Of a stretch of 64,000 nucleotides of DNA, positions 8,244 to 16,008 are shown piece by piece (position 1 is the stretch's first letter; each line of letters opens with the position of its first letter). The stretch lies in NCBI GenBank assembly GCA_964507025.1, contig CAZDOK010000011.1, forward strand, positions 50,244 to 114,243, given 5' to 3'. The notes below the pieces were generated by a model. The model was not told the origin of the DNA. It worked only from the letters and a program-made list of their open reading frames with translations, and did no database searches. Source of the stretch: Amarobacter sp964507025 (GTDB lineage Bacteria; Chloroflexota; Dehalococcoidia; Tepidiformales; Tepidiformaceae). The position numbers and the translations under genes are program-made.

Positions 8244-9718
8244 CGGCCCGCGGCACGGGCCACCTCGGCGAGGATGGCGATGCCCTGGCGGATATCGTCC
8301 ACGGTCAGGCTCGAATACCCCATCAGGAAGGTGGCACCAGGCGGCGGTTCGGTCATGAAGTAGGGCCGGGCGTTGTAGATGCCGACGCGCCGATCGCGCG
8401 CCTGTTCGACGAAGGTGCCGGCATCGCGGACCCCGGCCAGGTTGACCAGCACGTGCATCCCGCTCTCGCTCCCAGAGACGAGGGCCTGGTTGCCGAAGTG
8501 CAGATCGAACGCCTCCATGAGCGCCGACCGGCGCTGTTCGTACACCTTGCGCATGCGCCGCAGGTGGCGCTCGAAATGGCCCTCATCGATGAAGAGCGCG
8601 AGGACCGCCTGGTAGAGCAGGGCGACGTGGCGGTCGGTGAGCCACTTCGCGCCGGCGATGGCGGGCTGGAGGGCGGGAGGGGCGACCATGTAGCCGAGGC
8701 GCAGCGCTGGCAGGAGGACCTTCGAGAGCGTGCCGGTGTAGATGACGCGCCCGGCTTCGTCGAGTCCCTGGAGGGCGGCGAGCGGCCGGCCCTCGTAGCG
8801 GAACTCGCTGTCATAGTCGTCTTCGATGACGTAGGCGCCGCGACGCGCGGCCCACTCGAGCAGCTCGAGCCGCCGCGTTGCTGACATGACCGCGCCCGAG
8901 GGGAACTGGTGCGAGGGGGTGACGTAGACCAGCTTCGCCGCGCCGGGCAGGTCGCCAACGCGTATGCCCTCGCGGTCGACGGCGACTGGCACGAGCCGGG
9001 CACCGGCCGCGGCGAACACAGCGCGAGCCCCCGGATAGCCCGGCTCCTCCATGGCGACCACATCGCCGGCGTCGATGAGCACGCGCGCGGCGAGGTCGAG
9101 GGCCTGCTGCGAGCCGTTGACCACGAGCACCTGGCCGGCGTTGCAGCGAACGCCGCGGGAGCGCTGGAGGTAGCGGGCGAGCGATTCGCGGAGCTGGGGC
9201 AGCCCCTCTGTCGGGCCGTAGCCGAGGAGGTCGCGCGGCGGATAATCGAGCACGCGCTTGGTCAGGGTGCGCCAGGCGTCCATGGGGAACTCATCGAACG
9301 AGGGGGTGCCATAGCGGAACTCGTAGGCACTCTGGCGCGAGCGGTCCTCGGCGATCTGGGCGGGGATTTCGCCTTCGAGGACGCGCCGGCCGAAGGCGCC
9401 GAGCCCGGGTATCGCGGCATCGGGGACGGCCGCCGGGGGCGTGAGGGCTTCGGCCCGGAAGGCGCGGTCGGGCAGGTCGGGCGCGACGAATGTGCCGGAG
9501 CCGTGCCGCGCGGCCAGGTAACCCTCGGCGATGAGCTGTTCGTAGGCTTCGAGGACCGTGTTGCGGGCGAGGCCGAGGTTGCGCGCGAGGGTGCGGGTGG
9601 GGGGCAGCCGCTCGCCCGGGCGGAACCTGCCGCCGAGGATGCCCTCGCGGATGGCTTCGGCCAGCCGCTGGTAGGCGGGACGGCCCGAACCGGATGGAAG
9701 GTCGATGACGACGTCCAA
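8240..9718 (-). CDS. MocR/PdxR-type GntR-HTH aminotransferase-fold regulator
   Basis: A 492-aa MocR-family transcription factor. An N-terminal GntR winged HTH (residues about 10-78, with LPPTRTLARNLGLARNTVLEA's core and AARHGSGTFV) is fused to a fold-type I aminotransferase domain (about 110-490) with the PLP-binding lysine in GTLSKVLLPALRLGY near residue 330. Family members regulate PLP synthesis, GABA use or other amine metabolism; the target here is unknown because no such operon adjoins. It faces a 300-bp upstream region that ends at the repeat arrays described below. Convergent with the previous gene, sharing a CTAG stop. Confidence 0.9.
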   Translation of the reverse strand: MDVVIDLPSGSGRPAYQRLAEAIREGILGGRFRPGERLPPTRTLARNLGLARNTVLEAYEQLIAEGYLAARHGSGTFVAPDLPDRAFRAEALTPPAAVPDAAIPGLGAFGRRVLEGEIPAQIAEDRSRQSAYEFRYGTPSFDEFPMDAWRTLTKRVLDYPPRDLLGYGPTEGLPQLRESLARYLQRSRGVRCNAGQVLVVNGSQQALDLAARVLIDAGDVVAMEEPGYPGARAVFAAAGARLVPVAVDREGIRVGDLPGAAKLVYVTPSHQFPSGAVMSATRRLELLEWAARRGAYVIEDDYDSEFRYEGRPLAALQGLDEAGRVIYTGTLSKVLLPALRLGYMVAPPALQPAIAGAKWLTDRHVALLYQAVLALFIDEGHFERHLRRMRKVYEQRRSALMEAFDLHFGNQALVSGSESGMHVLVNLAGVRDAGTFVEQARDRRVGIYNARPYFMTEPPPGATFLMGYSSLTVDDIRQGIAILAEVARAAGR

Positions 9719-10032
9719 GGCCCAACTTTACCAGCACGAATTGGCTCTGTTGAAGTGCCAGTTTCGGGCGCAGCCGCGATCCATGGGCGCCGCGTGGTCA
9801 TCGGACTCCCGGGTGATCCCGGCGGACGCGCTGGTCGCGCCGGGATTGTGCTGACTGTCTCGGGGATCGGTGAGTCACAGTCGATGCGACGGGACGGGCC
9901 GAGGCACCGTGGCGGAAGGACAGGCAAGCGATGGTCGGCCCAGGTACGTGTCCCCTCCCTGACGGGTCGGGGCTCGCAGGCGGTCGCCATCGCGACGAGC
10001 AGCGCTCCGGCGCGCCACGTCGACCCGTGCGG
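9719..10032. other. MocR upstream region, no gene seen
   Basis: About 310 bases between the MocR start and the first repeat array. The only open frames are reading-frame shadows. The stretch must hold the MocR promoter and probably its operator, but no clear -35/-10 pair could be picked. Confidence 0.4.
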
Positions 10033-10036
10033 TGAG

Positions 10037-10103
10037 GCCGAAAGAAATCCCAGCATGGATCCGCATTCCACCGCATGCCACCGCACGTGCGGTGACGTGC
10101 GGT
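10037..10103 (+). repeat. phased half-site array A (CCGCA type) with terminal palindrome
   Basis: CCGCAT occurs at 10061 and 10071, followed by CCGCACGTGCGG at 10081-10092 (ACCGCACGTGCGGT including flanks is a perfect palindrome), so the units are 10 bp apart. A further TGCGGT follows at 10098-10103. An A-rich block (GCCGAAAGAAAT) precedes the array. Same architecture as arrays B and C, with its own half-site variant. Confidence 0.75.
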
Positions 10104-10127
10104 CGCTCGCCGGATGCATGCGTCGCC

Positions 10128-10207
10128 GGGCAAAACTTTTTCACCTTGTTGACGCATTCCGACGCATGGCTGACGCATGGCGACGCACGTGCGTCGGCAT
10201 GCGTGCA
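10128..10207 (+). repeat. phased half-site array B (GACGCA type) with terminal palindrome
   Basis: GACGCAT begins at 10151, 10161 and 10172, and GACGCACGTGCGTC (perfect palindrome) lies at 10182-10195: spacings 10, 11 and 10 bp. An inverted ATGCGT follows at 10199-10204. The A/T-rich segment GCAAAACTTTTTCACC precedes it. Spacing matches array C exactly. Such helical phasing suggests cooperative binding of a regulator on one DNA face. Confidence 0.8.
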
Positions 10208-10250
10208 TGGGAGCGGGGGCGCGCCGGGTGGGGTGGTGGATGGCGCTGGT

Positions 10251-10310
10251 CATGCGCCGAGGGTTACCACCGCCCGGTTGGAGCGCCAACGGGCGGATGG
10301 CAGCGGGAGG
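10251..10310 (+). repeat. conserved leader block paired with array B, contains hairpin
   Basis: This block aligns with 13749-13816 read on the minus strand: both contain CATG-CGAGGGT, then GGAGCGCCAA, GGGCGG and TGGCAG in the same order. CGAGGG starts about 70 bp from the palindrome centre in both copies. Here CCGCCCGGTTGG (10270-10281) pairs with CCAACGGGCGG (10286-10296) with one bulged base around an AGCG loop, so the RNA could fold. Confidence 0.7.
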
Positions 10311-10372
10311 GGGCCCGGCGACGGAATGGCGGCGCCCCGCGGGACCCGCACACCGTCCCAGGCACTCGAGTG

Positions 10373-10522
10373 ATGAACACTAAGAGGAGTTCGTTGGTCG
10401 AGATCGCCGACGTCACGAAACGCCGCCGTTTTCGGAAGCTTCGGATTGCTCGGAGACACTCCCGGGTGCCTTCGTTGCTTGTCGGGCGGATCACCCGACT
10501 TACCCTCACCCCGACAAGTTAG
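10373..10522 (+). CDS. possible 49-aa basic protein downstream of arrays A/B
   Basis: An ATG at 10373 opens a 49-codon frame for a very basic peptide (TKRRRFRKLRIARRHSR in the middle). The ATG lies about 184 bp from the centre of the array B palindrome; the helicase ATG lies about 180 bp from the array C palindrome. That parallel is the main reason to list it. It lacks a good ribosome site and could be the stump of a lost gene. Convergent with the helicase gene. Confidence 0.3.
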   Translation: MNTKRSSLVEIADVTKRRRFRKLRIARRHSRVPSLLVGRITRLTLTPTS

Positions 10523-10537
10523 CCGTAAGGGCTCATT

Positions 10538-13500
10538 TCACGCCTTCGGAATACAGTCGCCTCTCGCCCATCGCACGGGTCGACAGCTTCCATGGCCGCA
10601 CTTCCAGCTCCACGGGTTCCCAGACCTGGCGTATGTCAGCTTCATACTGGTTCCCATTGGGCAAGTGGGCGGTTTCAAGAATGGCGCACGAGCATTTACG
10701 CGGCGGAGGTAGCCCTTCGGGCAGAGCGATTGATCCTCTTCATGGTTCAAGCATCCAAGCTTCACCGGCTGTAGGTCGCGCGAGCCGAATTGACCGCGGG
10801 TCTCCCGCTGATTCACGACGACTAGCCTCCCTCGGCAGTTGGGGCACTTCGACGATTGAGGGTCCTCGGCGCCGTAAGCTTGGGTGATGGGTTCGAGCTG
10901 CAGCATTCTTTCGACGAGCATCGCCATGTCCTTGCTCTCGAACCGCCACATATGTTCGTAGCTCGCCACCTGGCTCGCCCAGTTTAGGCTGCCCTCGTAG
11001 ACGATCTCACTATCGATCACAATCGTTTTCGCGTGGACGCCGGACATTGGGACAAGATGCACTCCCATAGCCTCAAGACCCGAAAAGACCGCATGACCGA
11101 ACGCTGGATCTCCGTTCCGCCACTCCGGGTCGGAGGGAGGCTTGTGAAGTAGGTAGACATCAACATCGCGGCTACGAAGATCCGCAATGAACGGCTCAAT
11201 CTCTGGCCATCGCCGCTTGCCGATGAACGGGGTGTAGAGGACCACGCGGTGCCTCGCGCTGAACAAATCTCCGACGAAGGCCGGATAGAAGTCCTTCTCA
11301 GTGTAGAACGCGCTCTTGTTTGCCTGAGAGACGTCCCATCCTCGAATCTCGGAGGCCGACTTCGCGACCCGAGCGCGAAACCCGTCGCCCACGATGTCCG
11401 CCGCATCGAGATGTTGCCCTGTGGCTTCCAACACTCCCCAGAGCTTCCCGAAGCCCGACGTTGCCTTTGCATGCTTCTTCAACCATCGGGCGTCGCCAAC
11501 GAACACGAACTGATGTCGAGCGCGCGTGACCGCAACGTTCAGGTCCCTTCGTACTTCTTGGAAGCTTGTGGGATTGGTGAACCTCGCAGTCCAATGCGGC
11601 TCACCGAGGACACTGTCAAAGATGATGACGTCGCACTCGTTCCCTTGGAACGTGTGCACCGTGCCGGCCATCACCCAACGCTCGAGCTTGAGGGACTGGA
11701 TCAGTTTGTTCAGGAACCGCCTCTGCGCTGCATAAGGTGTGACGATTCCGATCCGTGGGGGGTCCTTTTCTTCCGGCGCCGGGACGGCGGCGGCGTAAAG
11801 AGACGCGATCTCGACGGCGACCTGGGCCGAGATGAAGTTGAATCGGCTGAGACTGCCAGGAAGCTTTCCCGACCACGGCCCGAACTTGCTGATATCCACC
11901 GTTACAAGAGGCGCGGTGGAGCCGATAGCTCCGACCATTGCCGGCGTCGCTCTGCTCGATACTTCCGGGCCATCCTCCAGATCTCGATATCCTTCAATCA
12001 GCTTCCGTGACACGGTGGCGATGTCGCGATGCATCCTCCGCTGGACAAATAGCTTGGCGAGTTGGTCGACGCTCCGATGTTCATCGACAGCCTTGGTGAT
12101 GCCGCGCAACTCGAAGATGTCGGTACCTAACAACGCAGCTGGACCGTCCCCATCGCTTCGGACGATTGGAGGCAGCTGAAACATGTCCCCGACCACGACG
12201 ATGCGTTTCTTAGCCCTCGAAGCCGCATAGGCGACCAGGGGTGGCATCGCCATCGACGCCTCGTCGATCACCACCGTGTCCCAGGAGAGTTCATTGAGGA
12301 GACTCCGGTCCATGTACAACTTGGTAAGCGTTGCGAAAACTGCAACGGCATCCAAGACGAGTTGCTTGGCGTCCTCATCAGCGGAGGCCTGGAGCGACTG
12401 GATACCATCTCGCAAGTCCTCAAGACGCTCCTGCCGTTGGCTTCGCTCCTCCTCCAAAGTCTCCCTTGAACGAAAGCCTTCGGTCCGCCGCCGGGCGTCA
12501 ACCAGCTTCGCGAGCGGCTCCGCCATCGTCGTGCGGGTTCGAATGCCCACGGCCTCGGCAGCTCCCACTGCCGCGTCTGCCGCCTGGAGTTGACTGCGTC
12601 GTCTGGCCTCCTCGATCTGCGCCTTTTGCACGCGGCCGCCGCGACCGAACAGGAACGAGTGGCGCGCCTGTTTCAAACCAGCGATGGCAAGCTCATGTGC
12701 CAGCCGCGCGGATGCCCTTGTCTCCTTCCTCCGCTCAAGGTCTGCCAGCGCTCGTTGGTTTGCCAGGACAGCCGCGTCATACGAACGTTCGGCGTCAGCA
12801 ACCTCAGCCCATGAATCGAGTTCATCGGCCAGCCGACCTACCTCGTCAGAGAGGCGGACGGCCTCCTCTCGAAGTATCTGGATGGCCTCCGCCCGTTCGG
12901 TCGCCTTCTGTTCTAGGTACTTCTCGAGGCAGACCTTGGCAGGGATCTTGTCTGACTGGGGCACGCCAACTTTCAGGATCCGACCGTTCTCGATGAGGTC
13001 GGTCCCGTAAAGGTAGCCGCTCCGGCGATCGCGAACCGGAGGCTCAACGAGGGCCCACAAAGCCTGCTCGACCGCAGCATGCGTGTGCGATGTCACAAGT
13101 ACCGTTTCACCGAGTTCGGCCAGACACGCAACGAGCGCTGCAATTGTGAAAGTCTTCCCAGTGCCCGGTGGCCCCCAGAGAAACGTGACATCGGAGCCGA
13201 TGCATTGAGCGAGTGCGGCCTCGGTTTGACCTGCGATCCGATCGTCCAACTTCGGCGGAGACTGGCGGCCGACCTTGGCTGCCTCCTCACCGAAGACCTT
13301 GGGTCCAAGGCCGAATCGACCGATCGACGAGAGTTCTTCGACTTTCTCCTTGAGCTTTCGGAGCAATTCGGTCTCGTTGACGACCAACTTGGCAATGGGC
13401 ATGAACGTCGGCATTTCGTCGCTCGACTCCAGAAGGAGCCAGACGCGGTTTCCCTCCTGGGAAACCACCATCGCACGGTAGTCCTTCCCATCCACGCGGA

Positions 13501-13699
13501 GGTTCCCGGAAGCATCCTCAGGAAGTCTCAGCGCGTCCGCCAAGACAAACACGTAGAGAGCCCCTGTCGCCTTCTCTTCCCGCTGACCGGACAACAACTC
13601 ATAGCTCTGCTCGCCGCCCTCTTTGTCGATGAAGGTGATCTCCGCCTCGATTGCTGAAACACAGTCGCTCAGGAAGTCGTGCATGTCGGTGATGGGCAT
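10538..13699 (-). CDS. SF1 helicase-PLD nuclease fusion, Mokosh type II (MkoC)-like
   Basis: A 1053-aa protein beginning MPITDMHDFL at ATG 13699. It has an N-terminal domain (1-150), then a COG1112/Upf1-like SF1 helicase: Walker A GPPGTGKT at about 176-183, a coiled-coil insertion at about 290-450, Walker B VVIDEAS, and 2A-domain motifs including VTRARHQFVFVGD. A phospholipase-D-type nuclease domain follows, with the HKD motif HAKTIVID at about 889 and GSLNW. The C-terminus is Cys-rich (CPNC near 952, then C/H clusters). Fusion of an SF1 helicase with a PLD nuclease in one gene is the layout of type II Mokosh anti-phage systems; the C-terminal zinc-finger-like part is extra. Defence function is inferred from architecture. 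No partner gene is adjacent. Confidence 0.85.
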   Translation of the reverse strand: MPITDMHDFLSDCVSAIEAEITFIDKEGGEQSYELLSGQREEKATGALYVFVLADALRLPEDASGNLRVDGKDYRAMVVSQEGNRVWLLLESSDEMPTFMPIAKLVVNETELLRKLKEKVEELSSIGRFGLGPKVFGEEAAKVGRQSPPKLDDRIAGQTEAALAQCIGSDVTFLWGPPGTGKTFTIAALVACLAELGETVLVTSHTHAAVEQALWALVEPPVRDRRSGYLYGTDLIENGRILKVGVPQSDKIPAKVCLEKYLEQKATERAEAIQILREEAVRLSDEVGRLADELDSWAEVADAERSYDAAVLANQRALADLERRKETRASARLAHELAIAGLKQARHSFLFGRGGRVQKAQIEEARRRSQLQAADAAVGAAEAVGIRTRTTMAEPLAKLVDARRRTEGFRSRETLEEERSQRQERLEDLRDGIQSLQASADEDAKQLVLDAVAVFATLTKLYMDRSLLNELSWDTVVIDEASMAMPPLVAYAASRAKKRIVVVGDMFQLPPIVRSDGDGPAALLGTDIFELRGITKAVDEHRSVDQLAKLFVQRRMHRDIATVSRKLIEGYRDLEDGPEVSSRATPAMVGAIGSTAPLVTVDISKFGPWSGKLPGSLSRFNFISAQVAVEIASLYAAAVPAPEEKDPPRIGIVTPYAAQRRFLNKLIQSLKLERWVMAGTVHTFQGNECDVIIFDSVLGEPHWTARFTNPTSFQEVRRDLNVAVTRARHQFVFVGDARWLKKHAKATSGFGKLWGVLEATGQHLDAADIVGDGFRARVAKSASEIRGWDVSQANKSAFYTEKDFYPAFVGDLFSARHRVVLYTPFIGKRRWPEIEPFIADLRSRDVDVYLLHKPPSDPEWRNGDPAFGHAVFSGLEAMGVHLVPMSGVHAKTIVIDSEIVYEGSLNWASQVASYEHMWRFESKDMAMLVERMLQLEPITQAYGAEDPQSSKCPNCRGRLVVVNQRETRGQFGSRDLQPVKLGCLNHEEDQSLCPKGYLRRVNARAPFLKPPTCPMGTSMKLTYARSGNPWSWKCGHGSCRPVRWARGDCIPKA

Positions 13700-13748
13700 G
13701 ATAAAGGTTCGTGAGCCCCTCGATGACGACCCTGGTGGGGGCACGCAT

Positions 13749-13816
13749 CCCACCCTTCGCCGCCCCTGCCACCCGCCCCTTGGCGCTCCCACGGCCCGGC
13801 GCCACCCTCGACACAT
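13749..13816 (-). repeat. conserved leader block paired with array C
   Basis: Read on the minus strand it shows CATGTGTCGAGGGT, GGAGCGCCAA, GGGCGG and TGGCAG, the same order and spacing as 10251-10310. It lies within the 180-base leader between array C and the helicase ATG. The potential hairpin is less perfect than in the left copy. Confidence 0.7.
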
Positions 13817-13865
13817 GAAGCTGCCCGCCCTCGCGATATCCCTCGCACCACCACTCCCGCGAACG

Positions 13866-13945
13866 CTTCGCGAACGCACGTGCGTTCGGATGCGTTCACC
13901 ATGGGTTCGAATGCGTCCCCAAGCTGTATTTTTTTCGCCCGCAAC
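13866..13945 (-). repeat. phased half-site array C (GAACGCA type) with terminal palindrome
   Basis: On the minus strand: ACGCAT (13916-13911), ACCCAT (13906-13901), ACGCAT (13895-13890), then the 18-bp perfect palindrome CGAACGCACGTGCGTTCG (13888-13871). Spacings are 10, 11 and 10 bp, as in array B. A run of seven A (T13929-13935 on plus) and AGCTTGGGG precede the first unit, resembling the segments before arrays A and B. It lies upstream of the helicase-PLD gene and probably forms its operator/promoter. Confidence 0.8.
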
Positions 13946-14065
13946 GCACGCGTGGCGGCACCGGGACGGCGAGCTTCCGCGGGCGCTTGCCACGCCGCAC
14001 CCTCCGTGACCGTCGGGGCTCGCCGTTCCGTGGTGAGCCCCGACGGTCCGCACGAGCGCGGTTCC

Positions 14066-15352
14066 TTACGGCTCGCCGATCCGCTCCTCGATCCAGGGCA
14101 CGATCATGTCGATGAGCCGCTCGCGCGGGTCCGCCAGCTTCGCGCCCTCTTCACCGACCGGGTGCAGGTAGTGGTCGGCCCAGGGCAGGATGCGCAGGAG
14201 CTTGTCGTCGGCGCCGCTCTTCTCCAGCAGCTCCTCCTGCTCGGCCGGGAAGATGTCGCAGTCGCCGTCGGCGTACACGATGAGCGTCGGCACGGTCACG
14301 TGGTGGATGGTATTCGGCAGGTCGGCTTGCGAACTCGTGCCGCTCCAGGTGCTCAGCCAGCCGCGGGGCGTCATCACCCGGGCCAGCCCGCCCGGGCCGT
14401 AGTTCCCGATGATCGGGTCGCCCGGCGAAAAGATGCTGCCGAGCGGCCGGTTGCTCGGGTCGAGCGTCGGGTCGAGATAGGCGGGGTTCGCCAGCGTCCG
14501 GTAGATGACCATGTACCGCCCGAGCCGTGCCCTTCGCGCCACCAGCGACCGCGTCGCGTCCGGCAGCTCGCCATAACGTGGCGAACGCAGCTCTCCCCGG
14601 AAGTAGGCGTGCTCCGCCAGGTACTCGCGGGCGATGGCGTCCAGCCGCCGCGACCGCTCGTACTGCAGTTCACGGTAGGCCGCGAGCCAGCTTCGCTCGT
14701 ACGAACTCGGCGCGGGGAAGGGGCGGTAGCCGTTCGCCGGGTTGTACATGTCCCAGGCAGGGTCGTAGCTGGTTGGGTCGGCTTCGCTGGTCACGCTGGG
14801 GTCGAGCACGTTCAGCATGAAGCGGCCCTCGCCCAGGTGCGCGGCGACCACGATATAGAGGTCGCCCTCGGGCATGAGCTCGTGGGCGAGGCCGATTGGT
14901 TCGCCGCCCGGGGTGGACGTGAGGCGGTTGTGCGGGAGGCGGGAGGCCTGCGACTGGTAGAAGCCAAGGAGCGATCCGCCGCCACTATTGCCGAGGAGGA
15001 CGATGCGTTCGAAACCCTGGTCCTTGAGCCAGCGCATGCCGGCGGCGATGTCGAGCAGGAGCCGCTCGTGGACCATGTCGGTGTCGTTGTTCAGGTAGCG
15101 GCTGTTCTGGCCGAAGACGGCATAGCCGCGGGCGGCCAGGCCGGGGACCACGTAGTGGCGGGTGAATTCGCCGCGGGGGTGCATGAGGTATACGACGGTC
15201 TTCGGGTCGCGTCCGGCGGGGCGGTAGAGGATGCCGAAGCCCTGGGCGGTGTCGGTGGCTTCGAGGTAGGCGACATCGCGCCGGACGGAGGGGTCGAGGG
15301 AGGTGAAGGCGAACGGCAACCTGCGGGCGCGTTCTTCGGTGGGGTGGGACAT
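14066..15352 (-). CDS. alpha/beta hydrolase
   Basis: A 428-aa cytoplasmic alpha/beta hydrolase. Nucleophile elbow GNSGGG (Ser at about 147), a candidate acid in YADGDCD (about 374) and a His in WADHYLHP (about 404). A long insertion after the nucleophile (about 170-330) with many Arg/Tyr forms the cap. The substrate cannot be told; N-terminal ...PAGRDPKTVVYLMHPRG resembles esterase/peptidase-like hydrolases. It is separated from the helicase leader by about 370 bp and reads away from it in the same direction. Confidence 0.82.
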   Translation of the reverse strand: MSHPTEERARRLPFAFTSLDPSVRRDVAYLEATDTAQGFGILYRPAGRDPKTVVYLMHPRGEFTRHYVVPGLAARGYAVFGQNSRYLNNDTDMVHERLLLDIAAGMRWLKDQGFERIVLLGNSGGGSLLGFYQSQASRLPHNRLTSTPGGEPIGLAHELMPEGDLYIVVAAHLGEGRFMLNVLDPSVTSEADPTSYDPAWDMYNPANGYRPFPAPSSYERSWLAAYRELQYERSRRLDAIAREYLAEHAYFRGELRSPRYGELPDATRSLVARRARLGRYMVIYRTLANPAYLDPTLDPSNRPLGSIFSPGDPIIGNYGPGGLARVMTPRGWLSTWSGTSSQADLPNTIHHVTVPTLIVYADGDCDIFPAEQEELLEKSGADDKLLRILPWADHYLHPVGEEGAKLADPRERLIDMIVPWIEERIGEP

Positions 15353-15426
15353 CGGGCACTCCTGCGGGTGGCGCGGCGCGGATTCTACGCCAGCGGCAGG
15401 CTCGCCGTGCCGGGACCCAGAACCGC

Positions 15427-16008
15427 TCAGCTGCGCTCCTTCGAGACCTGCTCCGCGATGTCCTTGCGCGTTTCGGCGGCGGCCTGCTGGTCGTTGCCGA
15501 TGACGTAGACGATGACGACGGCGCGGCCGAAGCGATAGGCATCGGTGTAGACGAGGTTGCCCTGGCCGTCGGGCTTCGTGGTCACGTAGCTACGGGACTG
15601 GTCGCCCTGGAAGACCGCCTGGTTATCGGCCTGGGTGGCATTGGGCCCGAAGAGGTCCGGGGGCGGGTTGCGGAGGGCCTCGGCGATGGTGTTGAACTGG
15701 TCGGTGGCGGCGTCGGGGGTGGGGTGCATGTTCACTTCGACGCGGGCCTGGCTGACGGCGCTCTGCCTGGCGTAGATGGCGAAGTTGGCGTCCTGGCTTT
15801 CGGCGGCGCCGGGCACGCGCCCGGACTGCACGAGCGAGAAGCCGCTGCCGGAGAGGTCGGGCAGGAGGTCGGCGGCGGTGAGAGCGGGGGCGGCACCATT
15901 CGCTGTATCGTCATCGTCACCGCCGCCACAGGCGACCGCGCCGAAGAGGGCGAGCAATGCGAGCAGGGCTAGCGCAACTCGGCCACGCGCGCGATGACTT
16001 CGGCGCAC
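15427..16008 (-). CDS. lipoprotein of unknown function
   Basis: A 193-aa lipoprotein. The chosen GTG 16008 gives a basic n-region (RRSHRARGR), a Leu/Ala-rich core and a lipobox ending GAVAC at about Cys27, followed by GGGDDDD, a typical surface-lipoprotein linker. The rest is a compact hydrophilic domain without a recognised family; EVNMHPTPDAATDQF and a C-terminal RFGRAVVIVYVIGND strand-like segment are notable. The start overlaps the upstream kinase gene by 40 bases, so the two are probably cotranscribed. Confidence 0.75.
   Translation of the reverse strand: MRRSHRARGRVALALLALLALFGAVACGGGDDDDTANGAAPALTAADLLPDLSGSGFSLVQSGRVPGAAESQDANFAIYARQSAVSQARVEVNMHPTPDAATDQFNTIAEALRNPPPDLFGPNATQADNQAVFQGDQSRSYVTTKPDGQGNLVYTDAYRFGRAVVIVYVIGNDQQAAAETRKDIAEQVSKERS

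Noticed and set aside
10061..10204. Possible CRISPR array
   Set aside because: Repeats are only 6-14 bp with 3-4 bp between them and end in a palindrome; there are no 25-40 bp repeats with unique spacers and no cas genes.
8909..10522. 537-codon plus-strand open frame over the MocR promoter region
   Set aside because: Antisense to MocR at its 5' part, then runs through the repeat arrays; composition is Arg/Gly-rich as expected for a high-G+C shadow frame.
13700..14053. N-terminal extension of the helicase to 14053
   Set aside because: It would translate the phased repeats and leader; the extension is Arg/His/Gly-rich and lacks similarity to a domain, while MPITDMHDF gives a natural start.
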